Assembly (NCBI GenBank): GCA_951812315.1
Contig: CATOSA010000032.1
Span: forward strand, 62,001 to 126,000
DNA from: an uncultured Burkholderiales bacterium
Lineage (GTDB): Bacteria; Pseudomonadota; Gammaproteobacteria; Burkholderiales; Eutrophovitaceae
Length of the DNA: 64,000 nt
Direction: 5' to 3'
Shown piece by piece: positions 54,008 to 63,559 of the stretch. A program made the translations under genes and the position numbers. Within the stretch, counting starts at the first letter, position 1, and every line of letters begins with the position of its first letter. The notes beneath the pieces were generated by a model. That model saw nothing but the letters and a program-made list of their open reading frames with translations, was not told the DNA's origin and did not search any database.

Positions 54008-55120
54008 ATGAAGACACGGGCGGCGATCGCGCACAAGGCTGGTGCGCCACTGACAATTGAAACAGTTGATCTTGATGGTCCAAAAGCGGGCGAAGTACTG
54101 GTCGAGATCAAGGCAACCGGCATTTGTCATACGGATGAATTCACGTTGTCGGGCGCAGATCCAGAGGGTTTGTTTCCGTCAATCCTCGGGCACGAGGGTG
54201 CCGGGGTCGTTGTTGACGTCGGCCCGGGCATCAAGACCCTGAAAAAGGGCGATCATGTTATTCCGCTGTATGTGCCCGAGTGCCGCGAATGCGACTACTG
54301 CACTTCGCACAAGACCAATCTGTGCCAGGCAGTGCGAACGACCCAGGGACAGGGACTGATGCCCGATGGCACCAGCCGGTTTTCCGTCGGCGGAGAAAAA
54401 TTACACCACTATATGAGCACGTCGACGTTCTCCAATTTCACTGTCGTTCCGGAAATTGCGCTGGCAAAGATTCGCGAAGACGCGCCGTTCGACAAGGTCT
54501 GCTATATCGGTTGCGGCGTAACCACGGGAATCGGCGCGGTGATAAATACTGCCAAAGTCGAGCCGGGCGCCAATGTCGTCGTTTTCGGTCTTGGAGGTAT
54601 TGGACTGAACGTGATTCAGGGGGCGCGCCTTGCCGGTGCAGCAATGATCGTCGGCGTGGACATCAATCCGAAACGCAAGGCCCTCGCAGAAAAATTCGGC
54701 ATGACACACTTCGTGAATCCATCCGAAATGAAGGAAGACGAAATCGTGCCCTATCTCGTTGACCTGACCAACGGTGGGGCTGACTACAGTTTCGAGTGCA
54801 TCGGTAATGTCAAAGTCATGCGTCAGGCGCTGGAGTGTTGCCACAAGGGATGGGGTGAATCCGTAATTATCGGTGTGGCGCCTGCGGGAGCAGAAATTTC
54901 AACGAGACCTTTCCAGCTTGTCACCGGCCGCGTCTGGCGCGGCACCGCATTCGGCGGTGCACGCGGGCGCACCGACGTTCCGAAGATTGTCGACTGGTAT
55001 ATGGACGGCAAGATCAACATCGATGATCTGATTACCCACACGCTCAAACTCGAGGACATCAACAAGGGATTCGACCTGATGCATGCCGGCGAGTCGATCC
55101 GGTCCGTAGTGGAATATTGA
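54008..55120 (+). CDS. frmA: S-(hydroxymethyl)glutathione dehydrogenase / class III alcohol dehydrogenase
   Basis: From the ATG at 54008 (AAGGGGGAG upstream) this gives 370 residues. It oxidises S-hydroxymethylglutathione, formed from formaldehyde, to S-formylglutathione with NAD+. Zinc sites: [12 protein letters not shown] (catalytic Cys, His), LGHEGAGVV, and the structural cluster [15 protein letters not shown]. The Rossmann motif is [11 protein letters not shown], and [20 protein letters not shown] and the [11 protein letters not shown] loop are typical of class III. The gene is intact and followed by the matching hydrolase gene. Confidence 0.95.
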   Translation: MKTRAAIAHKAGAPLTIETVDLDGPKAGEVLVEIKATGICHTDEFTLSGADPEGLFPSILGHEGAGVVVDVGPGIKTLKKGDHVIPLYVPECRECDYCTSHKTNLCQAVRTTQGQGLMPDGTSRFSVGGEKLHHYMSTSTFSNFTVVPEIALAKIREDAPFDKVCYIGCGVTTGIGAVINTAKVEPGANVVVFGLGGIGLNVIQGARLAGAAMIVGVDINPKRKALAEKFGMTHFVNPSEMKEDEIVPYLVDLTNGGADYSFECIGNVKVMRQALECCHKGWGESVIIGVAPAGAEISTRPFQLVTGRVWRGTAFGGARGRTDVPKIVDWYMDGKINIDDLITHTLKLEDINKGFDLMHAGESIRSVVEY

Positions 55121-55250
55121 TCGGTCGCTGTGAAACGGGTAGTGATGTGTTGAGACAACGCAGGTCGGCCTGGTTAATAGGTTCGACTGGCGCAACGTAA
55201 GCCGACGCAAACGCGGCCGTGCCCTTTGACGTTTGTAGTAAGTACAGACG

Positions 55251-56097
55251 ATGACGATTAAAACGATTTCAGAACACAAGTGTTTTGACGGAGTGCAGGG
55301 CTACTACAGTCATGACTCCCTTGAGATCGGATTGCCGATGCGTTTTTCGGTGTACCAGCCGCCGCAGGCGCGCAAGTACGTACAAGGTGCCGGTTTTGTA
55401 CTATCTGGCGGGCCTGACCTGTACTGAAGAGACATTCATGATCAAGGCCGGCGCCCAGAGACTGGCGGCAAAGTCCGGAATCACGCTGGTGACTTGCGAT
55501 ACCAGTCCGCGCGGGGCCGATGTGCCGGGAGAGGCGGACGCTTGGGATTTTGGTCTGGGCGCTGGATTCTATGTCGATGCCACGCAGGCACCTTGGTCGA
55601 GCCATTACCGTATGTACAGTTATGTGGCTACCGAATTGCCGGACGTGATCGCGTAACATTTTTCGGTCGACAGCGGCCGGCAAGGTATTTTCGGGCATTC
55701 AATGGGCGGGCATGGCGCGCTTACTCTGGCTCTGCGCAATCCGGAGCAATACCGATCGTTATCAGCCTTTGCGCCAATATGCGCGCCGAGCCGTTGTCCG
55801 TGGGGTGAGAAAGCTTTCGGCGGCTACCTGGGTGGTGATCGCGCAGCGTGGCTCGAACACGATGCGGCTGAACTACTTGCGAAGGAGCCATTTGACGGCC
55901 CGATTCTGATCGATCAGGGATTAGCCGATCCGTTTCTTGCAAAGCAGCTGTATCCCGATGCGCTCGAAGAGGCAGCCAAGAAGGTGAAGCAAACACTCAC
56001 CCTGCGCCGCCATGAAGGCTATGACCATGGATACTTCTTCATTTCAACATTCATCGAAGATCACATGCGTCACCATGCGACGCAGTTGCGCCCTTAG
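55251..56097 (+). pseudogene. frmB: S-formylglutathione hydrolase, disrupted by a 4-bp duplication and a nonsense codon
   Basis: The reading starts at ATG 55251 ([20 protein letters not shown]). At 55376-55383 the bases GTACGTAC are a tandem duplication of GTAC; removing one copy joins QPPQARKY to [18 protein letters not shown] in frame. A TAA at 55654-55656 then interrupts DVIA/HFSVDSGRQ; the frame continues with GIFGHSMGGHGALTLAL (nucleophile Ser), DGPILIDQGLADPF (Asp) and RRHEGYDHGYFF (His). Full length without lesions would be 280 residues, normal for the family. Two independent lesions argue for real decay. Confidence 0.85.
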
Positions 56098-56112
56098 CCG
56101 TCAATAGCGTCG

Positions 56113-56961
56113 ATGCAACAACTACTCGTATATCAGTCACTGTGGGCAATGGAACGCCGGCGCCCGGACGGCCAGGAATGGACACTGCCGGAAAAACTGG
56201 AAATGATCCGCGATGCCGGATTCGATGGCTGCGGCGTGCGGTTCTTCGACTACGAGTACGCGCGGACGGTAACCGGGTTTCTCCGGGAAAATGATATGAC
56301 CTGGCAGGCGCAGTGCTACCCGCAAACAGTCGAAGATCTCAAACCGGTAATTGAGCACGTCCTGGAACTGGGTGCCGATCACATCAATCTCCAGCCCGAT
56401 ATCAAACCGTACCGGCTTGAGGAATGCGTACCCTACATTGACGGCTGGCTGGAAATGGCGGACAAGGCGGGCCTGGAACTTCACATTGAAACCCACCGCG
56501 ATCGAATGACGACCGATCTGTTCTTGATGCTGCACCTGCTCGATCGTTATCCAGACCTGCGTCTGACCGCCGACCTTTCCCACTATGTGGTGGGGCGCGA
56601 ATTTTCATGGCCGATCAGTGATGAGAATCACGCGTACATGCATCGCATTCTTGATAACTCGTGGGGATTTCATGGCCGCGTCGCCAGCCGCGAACAAGTG
56701 CAGGTACAGATCAGTTTTGCGCACCAGAAGGATTGGGTCGATGTGTTCATGGCCTGGTGGGAGTACGGGTTCCGTTCCTGGCGACGACGTGCGCCGCCAG
56801 ATGCAACACTCACATTCCTGTGCGAGCTTGGCCCCAAGGAATATGCAATGACAGGCGCGGACGGATACGAACTGTCCGACCGCTGGCATGAAGCTCAAAT
56901 GATGAAGGATATGATCCGCACGCTCTGGGCGCGGCTCGATGCTGAACACGGACCGGAATGA
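56113..56961 (+). CDS. TIM-barrel sugar isomerase/epimerase-like protein
   Basis: This 282-residue protein looks like the xylose-isomerase-like AP_endonuc_2 family: KLEMIRDAGFDGCGVRFFDY, a strand/helix repeat through LELGADHINLQPD, the acidic metal site LELHIETHRDRMTTDLFLML and LTADLSHYVVGREFS, and FHGRVASREQ (His). Metal-binding Glu, Asp and His are at the right places. Substrate unknown; such proteins often act as isomerases in catabolic clusters. It starts 15 bases after the broken hydrolase gene. Confidence 0.78.
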   Translation: MQQLLVYQSLWAMERRRPDGQEWTLPEKLEMIRDAGFDGCGVRFFDYEYARTVTGFLRENDMTWQAQCYPQTVEDLKPVIEHVLELGADHINLQPDIKPYRLEECVPYIDGWLEMADKAGLELHIETHRDRMTTDLFLMLHLLDRYPDLRLTADLSHYVVGREFSWPISDENHAYMHRILDNSWGFHGRVASREQVQVQISFAHQKDWVDVFMAWWEYGFRSWRRRAPPDATLTFLCELGPKEYAMTGADGYELSDRWHEAQMMKDMIRTLWARLDAEHGPE

Positions 56962-57121
56962 TTGCCTTTCTGCTGCAAGCAAATGGAAAGCGAAAAGCCC
57001 GCTTCCAGGCAGGGCTAAAGGCTCCGGATAGATGTAATATGGGGCGCATAAGGATAGACGTTTCGCGCATTGAATCGAGTACCAGCAGGATGGCGGATTT
57101 GCGCATGGTTTGGGGGAAAGA

Positions 57122-57991
57122 ATGATGGGTGCAGTACAAAGCGAAGCACAAGCGCGCGACCTGAAACGGCTGACACCGGAACAGGTGGATGCGTATCATC
57201 GAAACGGGTATTGTTTTCCGGTTTCCGCGATATCGGAAGCTGATGCCGCAGAGTGCCGGGGCAAACTGGAGGCGTATGAGACGGAGCATGAGACCATCAT
57301 GCACACGGCATTTCGAAACAAGCCGCATCTGGTTTTCACGTGGGTCAATGAAATCATTCGAGACCCACGTATTGTCGATGTCGTTGAAGACATTCTCGGC
57401 CCCAATATTCTTGTCTGGGGTTCCAATTTCTTCATCAAGGATGAGCGCGATCCGGCGTTTATATCCTGGCATCAGGACTCGACCTATTGGGGGTTGTCGC
57501 ACCCGGATGTCATGAGTGCGTGGATCGCTTTATCTGACGTTACCGTCGAAAACGGCGCAATGCGCGTACTTCCTGGCAGCCACCTGATAGACCAGCTTCC
57601 GCACGTTGATACGTTCGCCGATCACAATCTGCTGACCCGCGGCCAGGAAGTTCAGGTGGACGTTGATGAAAGCAAGGCGGTTGATATGCCCCTGAAACCG
57701 GGTGATATGTCGTTGCATCACGTGCGCATCGTGCACGGGTCAAATCCCAATCCGACTGACACCCGCCGTATTGGCCTGGCGATTCGATATGTGCCAACCT
57801 ATGTCAGCCAGATATCCGGTGCCAGGGATTACGCGACATTGGTTCGTGGCGAAGACACCCACCATAATTTTGAACTGGAACCGTCACCAAAAATCGATAC
57901 CGGTTCAAAAGAACTCGCAATACACGCAAAAATTGCCGAGGAATCATTCAAGATGCTGTACGCAGGCACTGATCGCGTAGCGCCAACATGA
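57122..57991 (+). CDS. Phytanoyl-CoA dioxygenase (PhyH) family protein 2
   Basis: From the ATG at 57122 (GGGGGAAAG upstream) this gives 289 residues. The Fe(II) motif is ISWHQDSTYWGLSHPD (His-x-Asp), followed by GAMRVLPGSHL and the distal SLHHVRIVHGSNPNPTDTRR (His, then Arg for 2-oxoglutarate). This is closer to PhyH proteins of catabolic clusters than to the first copy at 52877; the two are only distantly alike. Its N-terminus lacks a signal peptide, so it is cytoplasmic. It precedes the TRAP genes. Confidence 0.92.
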   Translation: MMGAVQSEAQARDLKRLTPEQVDAYHRNGYCFPVSAISEADAAECRGKLEAYETEHETIMHTAFRNKPHLVFTWVNEIIRDPRIVDVVEDILGPNILVWGSNFFIKDERDPAFISWHQDSTYWGLSHPDVMSAWIALSDVTVENGAMRVLPGSHLIDQLPHVDTFADHNLLTRGQEVQVDVDESKAVDMPLKPGDMSLHHVRIVHGSNPNPTDTRRIGLAIRYVPTYVSQISGARDYATLVRGEDTHHNFELEPSPKIDTGSKELAIHAKIAEESFKMLYAGTDRVAPT

Positions 57992-58036
57992 TCTTGGCCT
58001 GAGACAGGGCGGCCCGGCGGGCAAAGGGGAGAGACA

Positions 58037-59098
58037 ATGAAACTGACAGGGGCTGTGCTACTCGCTGCCATGGCGGCAGTCCTGACTGGTTGCGGCCAGG
58101 AGGACCAATCGGGAAAAGAGCCGGGTAGTACGACGGCGCCAGGCAGCGCGCCTGTCATCGAGTGGAAAGTCCAGTCCCTGTGGCAGGCCGGCACATTGCC
58201 ACACCAGATCTTCGAGAATTTTACGCAGCGCGTCGGCGAGCGCTCGGGTGGGAGATTAACGATCGAGCCGCTGGCGGTAAATTCGATCGTATCGTCTACC
58301 GAAAGTCTCGACGCTGTAGGCGCCGACATTTTACAGGCGCAGCATAGCGGCCCTGCCTATTTCACCGGTAAGGATGCGGCTTTTGCCCTCCTGAGTGACC
58401 CGCAGGGCGGTTTCGAAAAACCGGAGCAGATGCGAGATTGGATGGATACGGGTGGCGGCATTGGTTTGGCGCGCGAACTGTACGCCCGTTACAAAGTACA
58501 TTTCGTCGGCGGCGTCTGGTACGGCACTGAGGCGCTGGTTTCCAAAAAACCGATTCGCAAGATGGCCGAGTTCGAGGGCGTGAAAATTCGCGCGCCGCAA
58601 GGCATTGGCCAGGATATTTTTCAGCTGCTGGGCGCGGCGCCGGTGAATCTGCCCGGGAGTGAGGTCTATACCGCTCTGGAGCGCGGCGTTGTGGACGCCA
58701 GCGACTGGGGCACGTTGTCGATGAATCAGGATCTCGGCTATCACGAGCTTGCGCCTTATCCGATCTATCCTGGCTTCCATTCCATGCCGATGGCTGATTT
58801 CGCAGTTAATCTGAATCAGTGGAACGCGCTCCCGGACGATCTCAAGGTTGTTGTAGAGGAGGAAGTACGGCAATTCGCCACGGACATGATCGAGCGCAAC
58901 AGAGCCGCCGATGAGCAAGTTGCGGCGCAGGCTGATGAGTTGAAGTTCGAAGTAATTGACCTGTCGACCGAGGAGCGGCGCAAGTTCCGCGAAACAGCGC
59001 GCGGCGTCTGGAAGAAATATGCCGAGCGTAGTCCGATGGCACAAAGAGTCTACGACTCACAGGTCGCCTTTCTGCAGAAGCTGAATCTGCTCGACTGA
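58037..59098 (+). CDS. dctP: TRAP transporter solute-binding protein DctP (lipoprotein form)
   Basis: This 353-residue binding protein carries a lipoprotein signal (LLAAMAAVLTGCGQ, Cys at about 19) and a Gly/Ser/Thr linker. The mature protein has VKIRAPQGIGQDIFQLLGAA, PVNLPGSEVYTALERGVVDASDW (substrate and selectivity helix) and HSMPMADFAVNLNQWNALPD. The EVYTALERGVVDA.DW stretch is typical of the TakP-like group, which binds keto acids and other organic acids. Lipid anchoring is unusual for Gram-negative DctP. It is the first of three TRAP genes. Confidence 0.92.
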   Translation: MKLTGAVLLAAMAAVLTGCGQEDQSGKEPGSTTAPGSAPVIEWKVQSLWQAGTLPHQIFENFTQRVGERSGGRLTIEPLAVNSIVSSTESLDAVGADILQAQHSGPAYFTGKDAAFALLSDPQGGFEKPEQMRDWMDTGGGIGLARELYARYKVHFVGGVWYGTEALVSKKPIRKMAEFEGVKIRAPQGIGQDIFQLLGAAPVNLPGSEVYTALERGVVDASDWGTLSMNQDLGYHELAPYPIYPGFHSMPMADFAVNLNQWNALPDDLKVVVEEEVRQFATDMIERNRAADEQVAAQADELKFEVIDLSTEERRKFRETARGVWKKYAERSPMAQRVYDSQVAFLQKLNLLD

Positions 59099-59130
59099 AT
59101 GCAACAATTCGTCGGCGGCTCGCGATACAC

Positions 59131-59628
59131 GTGTCGGAAAACTCTGTAAGCGCACGAATCGTGGGCCGGCTTGGCAAAGCGGCGAGTTATCTGTTTTTGA
59201 TGATCGTGGCGATCAGCGCGTTCGAGGTGCTGATGCGCTACGCGGCCGGCCAGCCGACCGTTTGGGTGCACGAGGTGTCGATCATGCTTGCCGCCACATG
59301 TTTCGTCATCGGCGGACCCTACGTGCACCGGTCACGCCGGCATATCACGATCAGTTACCTGTTCGAAAAGATGTCAGCACCGCTGCAGCGCTGGGCGCGA
59401 TTGCTGTCCTCGCTTCTGACGTTGATATTTCTCGTATTTCTCACATACGCGACCAGTTTGCAGGGCTGGCAGGCAGTGCAGCACGGTGAAATGACCGGCA
59501 CGGCGCTAAATTGGCCGATACCGGCCTACCTTAAAAGCTTGTTTGCCCTATGTGCAGTCGTCATGACTGTGCAAACGGCAGTGCACGTGATCGAGGATGC
59601 ACAGCGCATCAGGAATCGCGATACATGA
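59131..59628 (+). CDS. dctQ: TRAP transporter small permease DctQ
   Basis: It begins with GTG at 59131 and encodes 165 residues with four membrane helices (about 18-36, 48-66, 92-112, 133-152). The family motif EVLMRYAAGQPTVWVHEVSI and HRSRRHITISYLFEKM are present. Its stop overlaps the DctM start by four bases (ATGA). Confidence 0.92.
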   Translation: MSENSVSARIVGRLGKAASYLFLMIVAISAFEVLMRYAAGQPTVWVHEVSIMLAATCFVIGGPYVHRSRRHITISYLFEKMSAPLQRWARLLSSLLTLIFLVFLTYATSLQGWQAVQHGEMTGTALNWPIPAYLKSLFALCAVVMTVQTAVHVIEDAQRIRNRDT

Positions 59629-60938
59629 CGATCGGATGGATTACCGTACTGATGTTCGGCAGCATGATTGTGTTGCTGATGCTGGGACTTCCCCTCGCCT
59701 TCGTCACCGGTCTTATTGCGGTCGTTTTTACACTCGGCTTGTATGGCGTGGATGGCCTGCCGCTGATTGCCAGTCGTATCTACACCTTCATGAACGAGTA
59801 CGCGCTGGTCGCCGTGCCGATGTTCATCCTGATGGCGTCGATCATGGAACGCTGCGGCGTAGCGAAGGATTTGTTCAACGCCATGCGTGTATGGGCCGGT
59901 CGCTTGCCGGGCGGTCTGGCCATTCAGACCATGATTGTTGCGACCATCATGGGCGCGATGACCGGCATCATCGGTGGTGAGATCGTGTTGTTGGGCCTGC
60001 TCGCGCTGCCGCAGATGTTGCGACTCGGTTATGACAAGAAACTCGCCATCGGCACTATTTGCGCCGGCGGTTCCCTCGGCACGATGATCCCGCCGTCCAT
60101 TGTTCTGATTATTTACGGGCTTACTGTGAACGTATCGATCGGAGATCTGTTCGTCGCCAACATTGTTCCGGCGCTGCTGCTGTCGGTAGTGTATATGTCT
60201 TACATCTTCATGCGTTGCCAGTTCAATCCAGGTCTTGGCCCGGCTGCGCCGGCTGAAGAACACGATATTCCGCTGCTTACCAAAGTTGCGATGCTCCAAA
60301 GCCTGGCGTTACCGATGCTGGTCATTGCCGCAGTGCTTGGCACGATTTATTTCGGGATCGCTTCCGTTACTGAAGCGGCCGCGATGGGTGTGGTTGGAAC
60401 CATGATTGCGTCGATGGTCAGACGCGAGCTGAGCTGGAAAATTATCGGCGAGTCGCTTCGTCAGACCATGCAGACATGCGGCATGCTTTTGTGGTTGTCG
60501 TTCGGCGCGACAGCGATGATCGGTGTCTACAATCTTGCCGGTGGTCCCGGATTCATCCGCGAATTGTTCGCAGGCCTCGATCTGCCTGCGCTCGGCGTGA
60601 TTTTCCTGATGATGGCAATCCTGTTTGCACTCGGTTGCATCATGGACTGGGTTGGCATCTGTTTGCTGACAATGCCGATATTCGTGCCGATCGTGCGCGA
60701 GCTTGGCTATGATCCGGTCTGGTTCGGCGTGTTGTTCTGTCTGAACATGCAGCTTTCGTATTTGACGCCGCCGTTCGGACCAGCGGCGTTCTATCTCAAA
60801 GGCGTTGCACCGCCGGAAGTTTCGCTTAGCGACATCTTCGCGGCGATGTGGCCGTTCCTTATTCTTCAGGCGAGCGTGCTGGCGTTGGTCGTATTCCAGC
60901 CCGAAGTCGCGTTGTGGTTGCCAAAGCTCGGAGAATAA
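59625..60938 (+). CDS. dctM: TRAP transporter large permease DctM
   Basis: The ATG at 59625 gives 437 residues with about twelve membrane helices. TRAP-M motifs: PLAFVTGLIAVVFTLG, VPMFILMASIMERCGVAKDLF, AICAGGSLGTMIPPSIVLII-type core (here GTICAGGSLGTMIPPSIVLI), and LSYLTPPFGPAAFYLKGVAP near the end. It imports the ligand with Na+. It overlaps dctQ. The longer frame from 59550 includes part of dctQ and was rejected. Confidence 0.94.
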   Translation: MTIGWITVLMFGSMIVLLMLGLPLAFVTGLIAVVFTLGLYGVDGLPLIASRIYTFMNEYALVAVPMFILMASIMERCGVAKDLFNAMRVWAGRLPGGLAIQTMIVATIMGAMTGIIGGEIVLLGLLALPQMLRLGYDKKLAIGTICAGGSLGTMIPPSIVLIIYGLTVNVSIGDLFVANIVPALLLSVVYMSYIFMRCQFNPGLGPAAPAEEHDIPLLTKVAMLQSLALPMLVIAAVLGTIYFGIASVTEAAAMGVVGTMIASMVRRELSWKIIGESLRQTMQTCGMLLWLSFGATAMIGVYNLAGGPGFIRELFAGLDLPALGVIFLMMAILFALGCIMDWVGICLLTMPIFVPIVRELGYDPVWFGVLFCLNMQLSYLTPPFGPAAFYLKGVAPPEVSLSDIFAAMWPFLILQASVLALVVFQPEVALWLPKLGE

Positions 60939-61035
60939 GAAGGTCAGGGAAGATCGCATAGCGTAAGGGCAGGTGTCGATCGTAGTGCGTTGAACTCGGC
61001 GCGTAGAAGCCGATATGCGTAGGGAGTTTGAACAG

Positions 61036-62142
61036 ATGCGATTCAGGGCTGCTGTGTTAAACGAAGTTGGCAAGGATCTCGAGATCGACGAACTCGAGAT
61101 GCAACCATTGCAGGCTGGCGACGTGCTGGTGCGCATGCGTGCAAGCGGCTTGTGCCATACCGATCTGGAAGTCATTCAGGGTTCTCTTGCCTATCCGATG
61201 CCTATCGTGCTTGGCCACGAAGGCGCAGGCGTAGTGGAAGAGGTCGGTGCCGGCGTGACGCAGGTTTGCGTGGGCAACCACGTAATACTGTCCTGGAACC
61301 CGCATTGTGGCCACTGTTTTTACTGCGAACGGGATTTGCCCATACTTTGTGAGCCATTCAGACATCATCAGCCTAAAGGCCACTTGCTTGATGGCACTTC
61401 ACGTATGCAAAGGGGCGGCCAGACGGTCCATCATTATTCGATTACGTCGACACACGCTGAGTACACGGTCGTTCCCGAGTCCGGGGCGATTACCATTTCC
61501 AAAGATATTCCATTCGATCGTGCCTGCATCATCGGATGCGGCGTCATGACCGGCGTTGGTGGCGCCGTGCGCCAGGCACAGGTCGAACCCGGTTCCAGCG
61601 TCGTGGTACTCGGTTGCGGCGCCGTCGGCCTGAATGCGCTGCAAGGCGCAAAACTGGCAGGCGCAGCCACGATCATCGCGGTTGATATCAATTCGGAAAA
61701 GCGTGCAATCGCGCGCGACTTCGGAGCGACGCATACACTGGATGCGCGCGATACCAATGCGGTTGGCGCCGTGCTCGACCTCACGCAAGGGCGCGGGGCG
61801 GACTACGTGCTGGAGGCTGCCGGAAACGCGAACGTGTTCGCGGTCGCCGTTGAAATGGCCCGTCCCGGCGGAGACGTCGTATGGCTTGGCAAGGTCAACG
61901 TTGATGCCGAGGTCAGTTTCCGTTGGGGCACACTGATGGGCGAGCGCCGCATGGTGCGCTCGAGCTACGGTAACGGACGGCCAGTGCGAGATTTCCCGTG
62001 GCTTGTCGATGAATACCTCGCAGGCCGCCTCAAGCTCGATGAACTTATCACGCGACGGATTGCGCTTGAGGACATCAACGACGGCTTCGCAATGCTGGCG
62101 CGGGGTGAAGGGATTCGCACGGTGGTGATGTTCGACGGCTAG
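61036..62142 (+). CDS. Zinc-dependent alcohol dehydrogenase (class III-like)
   Basis: The ATG at 61036 gives 368 residues; AGGGAGTTTG lies upstream. Features: GLCHTDLEVIQG (catalytic Cys-His), [17 protein letters not shown], a four-Cys structural zinc site (HCGHCFYCERDLPILC), IGCGVMTGVGGAV, and the Rossmann motif VVLGCGAVGLNALQ. It resembles both FrmA and mycothiol-type MDR dehydrogenases but lacks some FrmA-specific loops. The substrate is probably an alcohol made in the same pathway. It follows the TRAP genes with about 100 bases between. Confidence 0.88.
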   Translation: MRFRAAVLNEVGKDLEIDELEMQPLQAGDVLVRMRASGLCHTDLEVIQGSLAYPMPIVLGHEGAGVVEEVGAGVTQVCVGNHVILSWNPHCGHCFYCERDLPILCEPFRHHQPKGHLLDGTSRMQRGGQTVHHYSITSTHAEYTVVPESGAITISKDIPFDRACIIGCGVMTGVGGAVRQAQVEPGSSVVVLGCGAVGLNALQGAKLAGAATIIAVDINSEKRAIARDFGATHTLDARDTNAVGAVLDLTQGRGADYVLEAAGNANVFAVAVEMARPGGDVVWLGKVNVDAEVSFRWGTLMGERRMVRSSYGNGRPVRDFPWLVDEYLAGRLKLDELITRRIALEDINDGFAMLARGEGIRTVVMFDG

Positions 62143-62334
62143 TGTTTACCACAGAGGCATAGAAAAATGCGCCAGGGGAATTAGCCATTGTGTCGGTCGG
62201 GTTAGTGCAGTGCAATGTGCTGGATGAAAGCGGATTGGCAGATTGTCGGATTACGCTACGCTAACCTAACCCGATTTACTCCGTGACCCTGTGTCTCCAT
62301 CATGAAATAGAAAGCCGTGAAATAGAATCCTGAT
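62143..62334. repeat. REP-like palindromic unit between alcohol dehydrogenase and MetX-like genes
   Basis: TCGGGTTAG (62197-62205) pairs with CTAACCCGA (62266-62274) around 60 bases. Within it lies TTGTCGGATTACGCTACGCT (about 62243-62262), which resembles the half palindromes of gammaproteobacterial REP elements. The outer parts hold CCACAGAGGCATAG (near 62151) and GTGACCCTGTGTCTCC (near 62283), fragments of the kind found in dispersed repeats. No gene is here. Confidence 0.45.
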
Positions 62335-63381
62335 ATGAGCGACTCACGCAACTATCGTCACCCGCCGATGCAAACCGGCTGGATTGACCGCCCACACCTC
62401 AGTGCCGAACTGGGCGATCTTGCACTTGAAAGCGGCGAATCGATTCGCAACTATTGTCAATCCTATGTAACCCACGGCGAACTGGCCGCAGACAAATCAA
62501 ATCTGGTTCTCGTGTGCATTTCTCTCACTGGAAATCACCACCGGCTGGATTTTCTGATCGGGACCGGCAGGGCGCTCGACACCGACAGGTATTTCATCGT
62601 CTGCGCCGATCCGATCAGCAATGGCTTGTCGACGTCACCGTCAAACAGTACTGAACAGCCGCGCATGCAGTTCCCTCGCTTTGTCGTCCGCGACATGGTG
62701 CGTGCCCAATATCGTCTGCTCACCGAAGTCTTTGGTGTCGATAACGCCTACGCTGTTGTCGGTGCGTCAATGGGCGGTATGCAGGCACTTCAATGGTCGG
62801 TCAGTCACCCGGGATTCGCTAAGCGCGTTGTCGCGATGACACCGATGGCCAAAACCCATCCGTGGGCTGCGCTTGTTGTAGAGACGGCACGCCGCTGCCT
62901 GACTGCCGACCTGGCATGGAGCGATGCCGGATTTCGCACACGGCCAGTACAGGGCTGGAGCGCTTATAGCGCGCTGATGGCGGCACTGCTGGCGCGCACG
63001 CCGGCTGCCGTGTCCGGGTTTGCGCCAGACGTGACGTCCGCGCGCCAATGGCTCCAGTCACTCACCGCGCAGAACGAAGCGGGGGGATTTGATGCGCATG
63101 ACTATCTTTACCAGTCGTGGGCGTACGAAGCACATGATGTGGACACGACACCCGGTTTGACCGGCGACGCGCTTGCGACCGTCAAGGTGCCTGCCCTGAT
63201 TGCGGCGCCTTCGCTTGATTTGTTTAATCCGGTTGAATCTGCGCGAAGCGCTGCGCAATCAATTGTGAACGCGCGTTTCGTTGAGATTCCCTCAGTGCAG
63301 GGACACCAGGCGGCGACTGCAACATCAAGCGAAGACAGTCAGTTTCTCAATCGCGTGATCGGCGAATTTCTTTGCGGATGA
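62335..63381 (+). CDS. MetX-like alpha/beta-hydrolase (homoserine O-acetyltransferase family)
   Basis: This 348-residue protein has the MetX fold. Strands lead to the nucleophile elbow AYAVVGASMGGMQALQW (Ser in GASMGG), an acid in APSLDLFNPVES and a His in VQGHQAATATS. Middle segments VVAMTPMAKTHPWAAL and NEAGGFDAHDYLYQSWAYEAHD follow MetX. The start ATG is at 62335. In such neighbourhoods members often act as acyl-transferases or hydrolases rather than in methionine synthesis, so I leave the substrate open. Confidence 0.85.
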   Translation: MSDSRNYRHPPMQTGWIDRPHLSAELGDLALESGESIRNYCQSYVTHGELAADKSNLVLVCISLTGNHHRLDFLIGTGRALDTDRYFIVCADPISNGLSTSPSNSTEQPRMQFPRFVVRDMVRAQYRLLTEVFGVDNAYAVVGASMGGMQALQWSVSHPGFAKRVVAMTPMAKTHPWAALVVETARRCLTADLAWSDAGFRTRPVQGWSAYSALMAALLARTPAAVSGFAPDVTSARQWLQSLTAQNEAGGFDAHDYLYQSWAYEAHDVDTTPGLTGDALATVKVPALIAAPSLDLFNPVESARSAAQSIVNARFVEIPSVQGHQAATATSSEDSQFLNRVIGEFLCG

Positions 63382-63559
63382 TGCGGCTGACCGGCGGGCG
63401 TTCGTATGTGCGAAACTAGATTAGCGTAGTGCTTCACTTGGCGTGGACGGCCGGACCCTGTGGCTTGCCGTCTTCGCGACCGGATCGCAATATCGCAGAA
63501 ACATGCGTCGATCCGAAAAACTATCGAAAGTTACCCACACACAACAAGGAGAATAGTCA

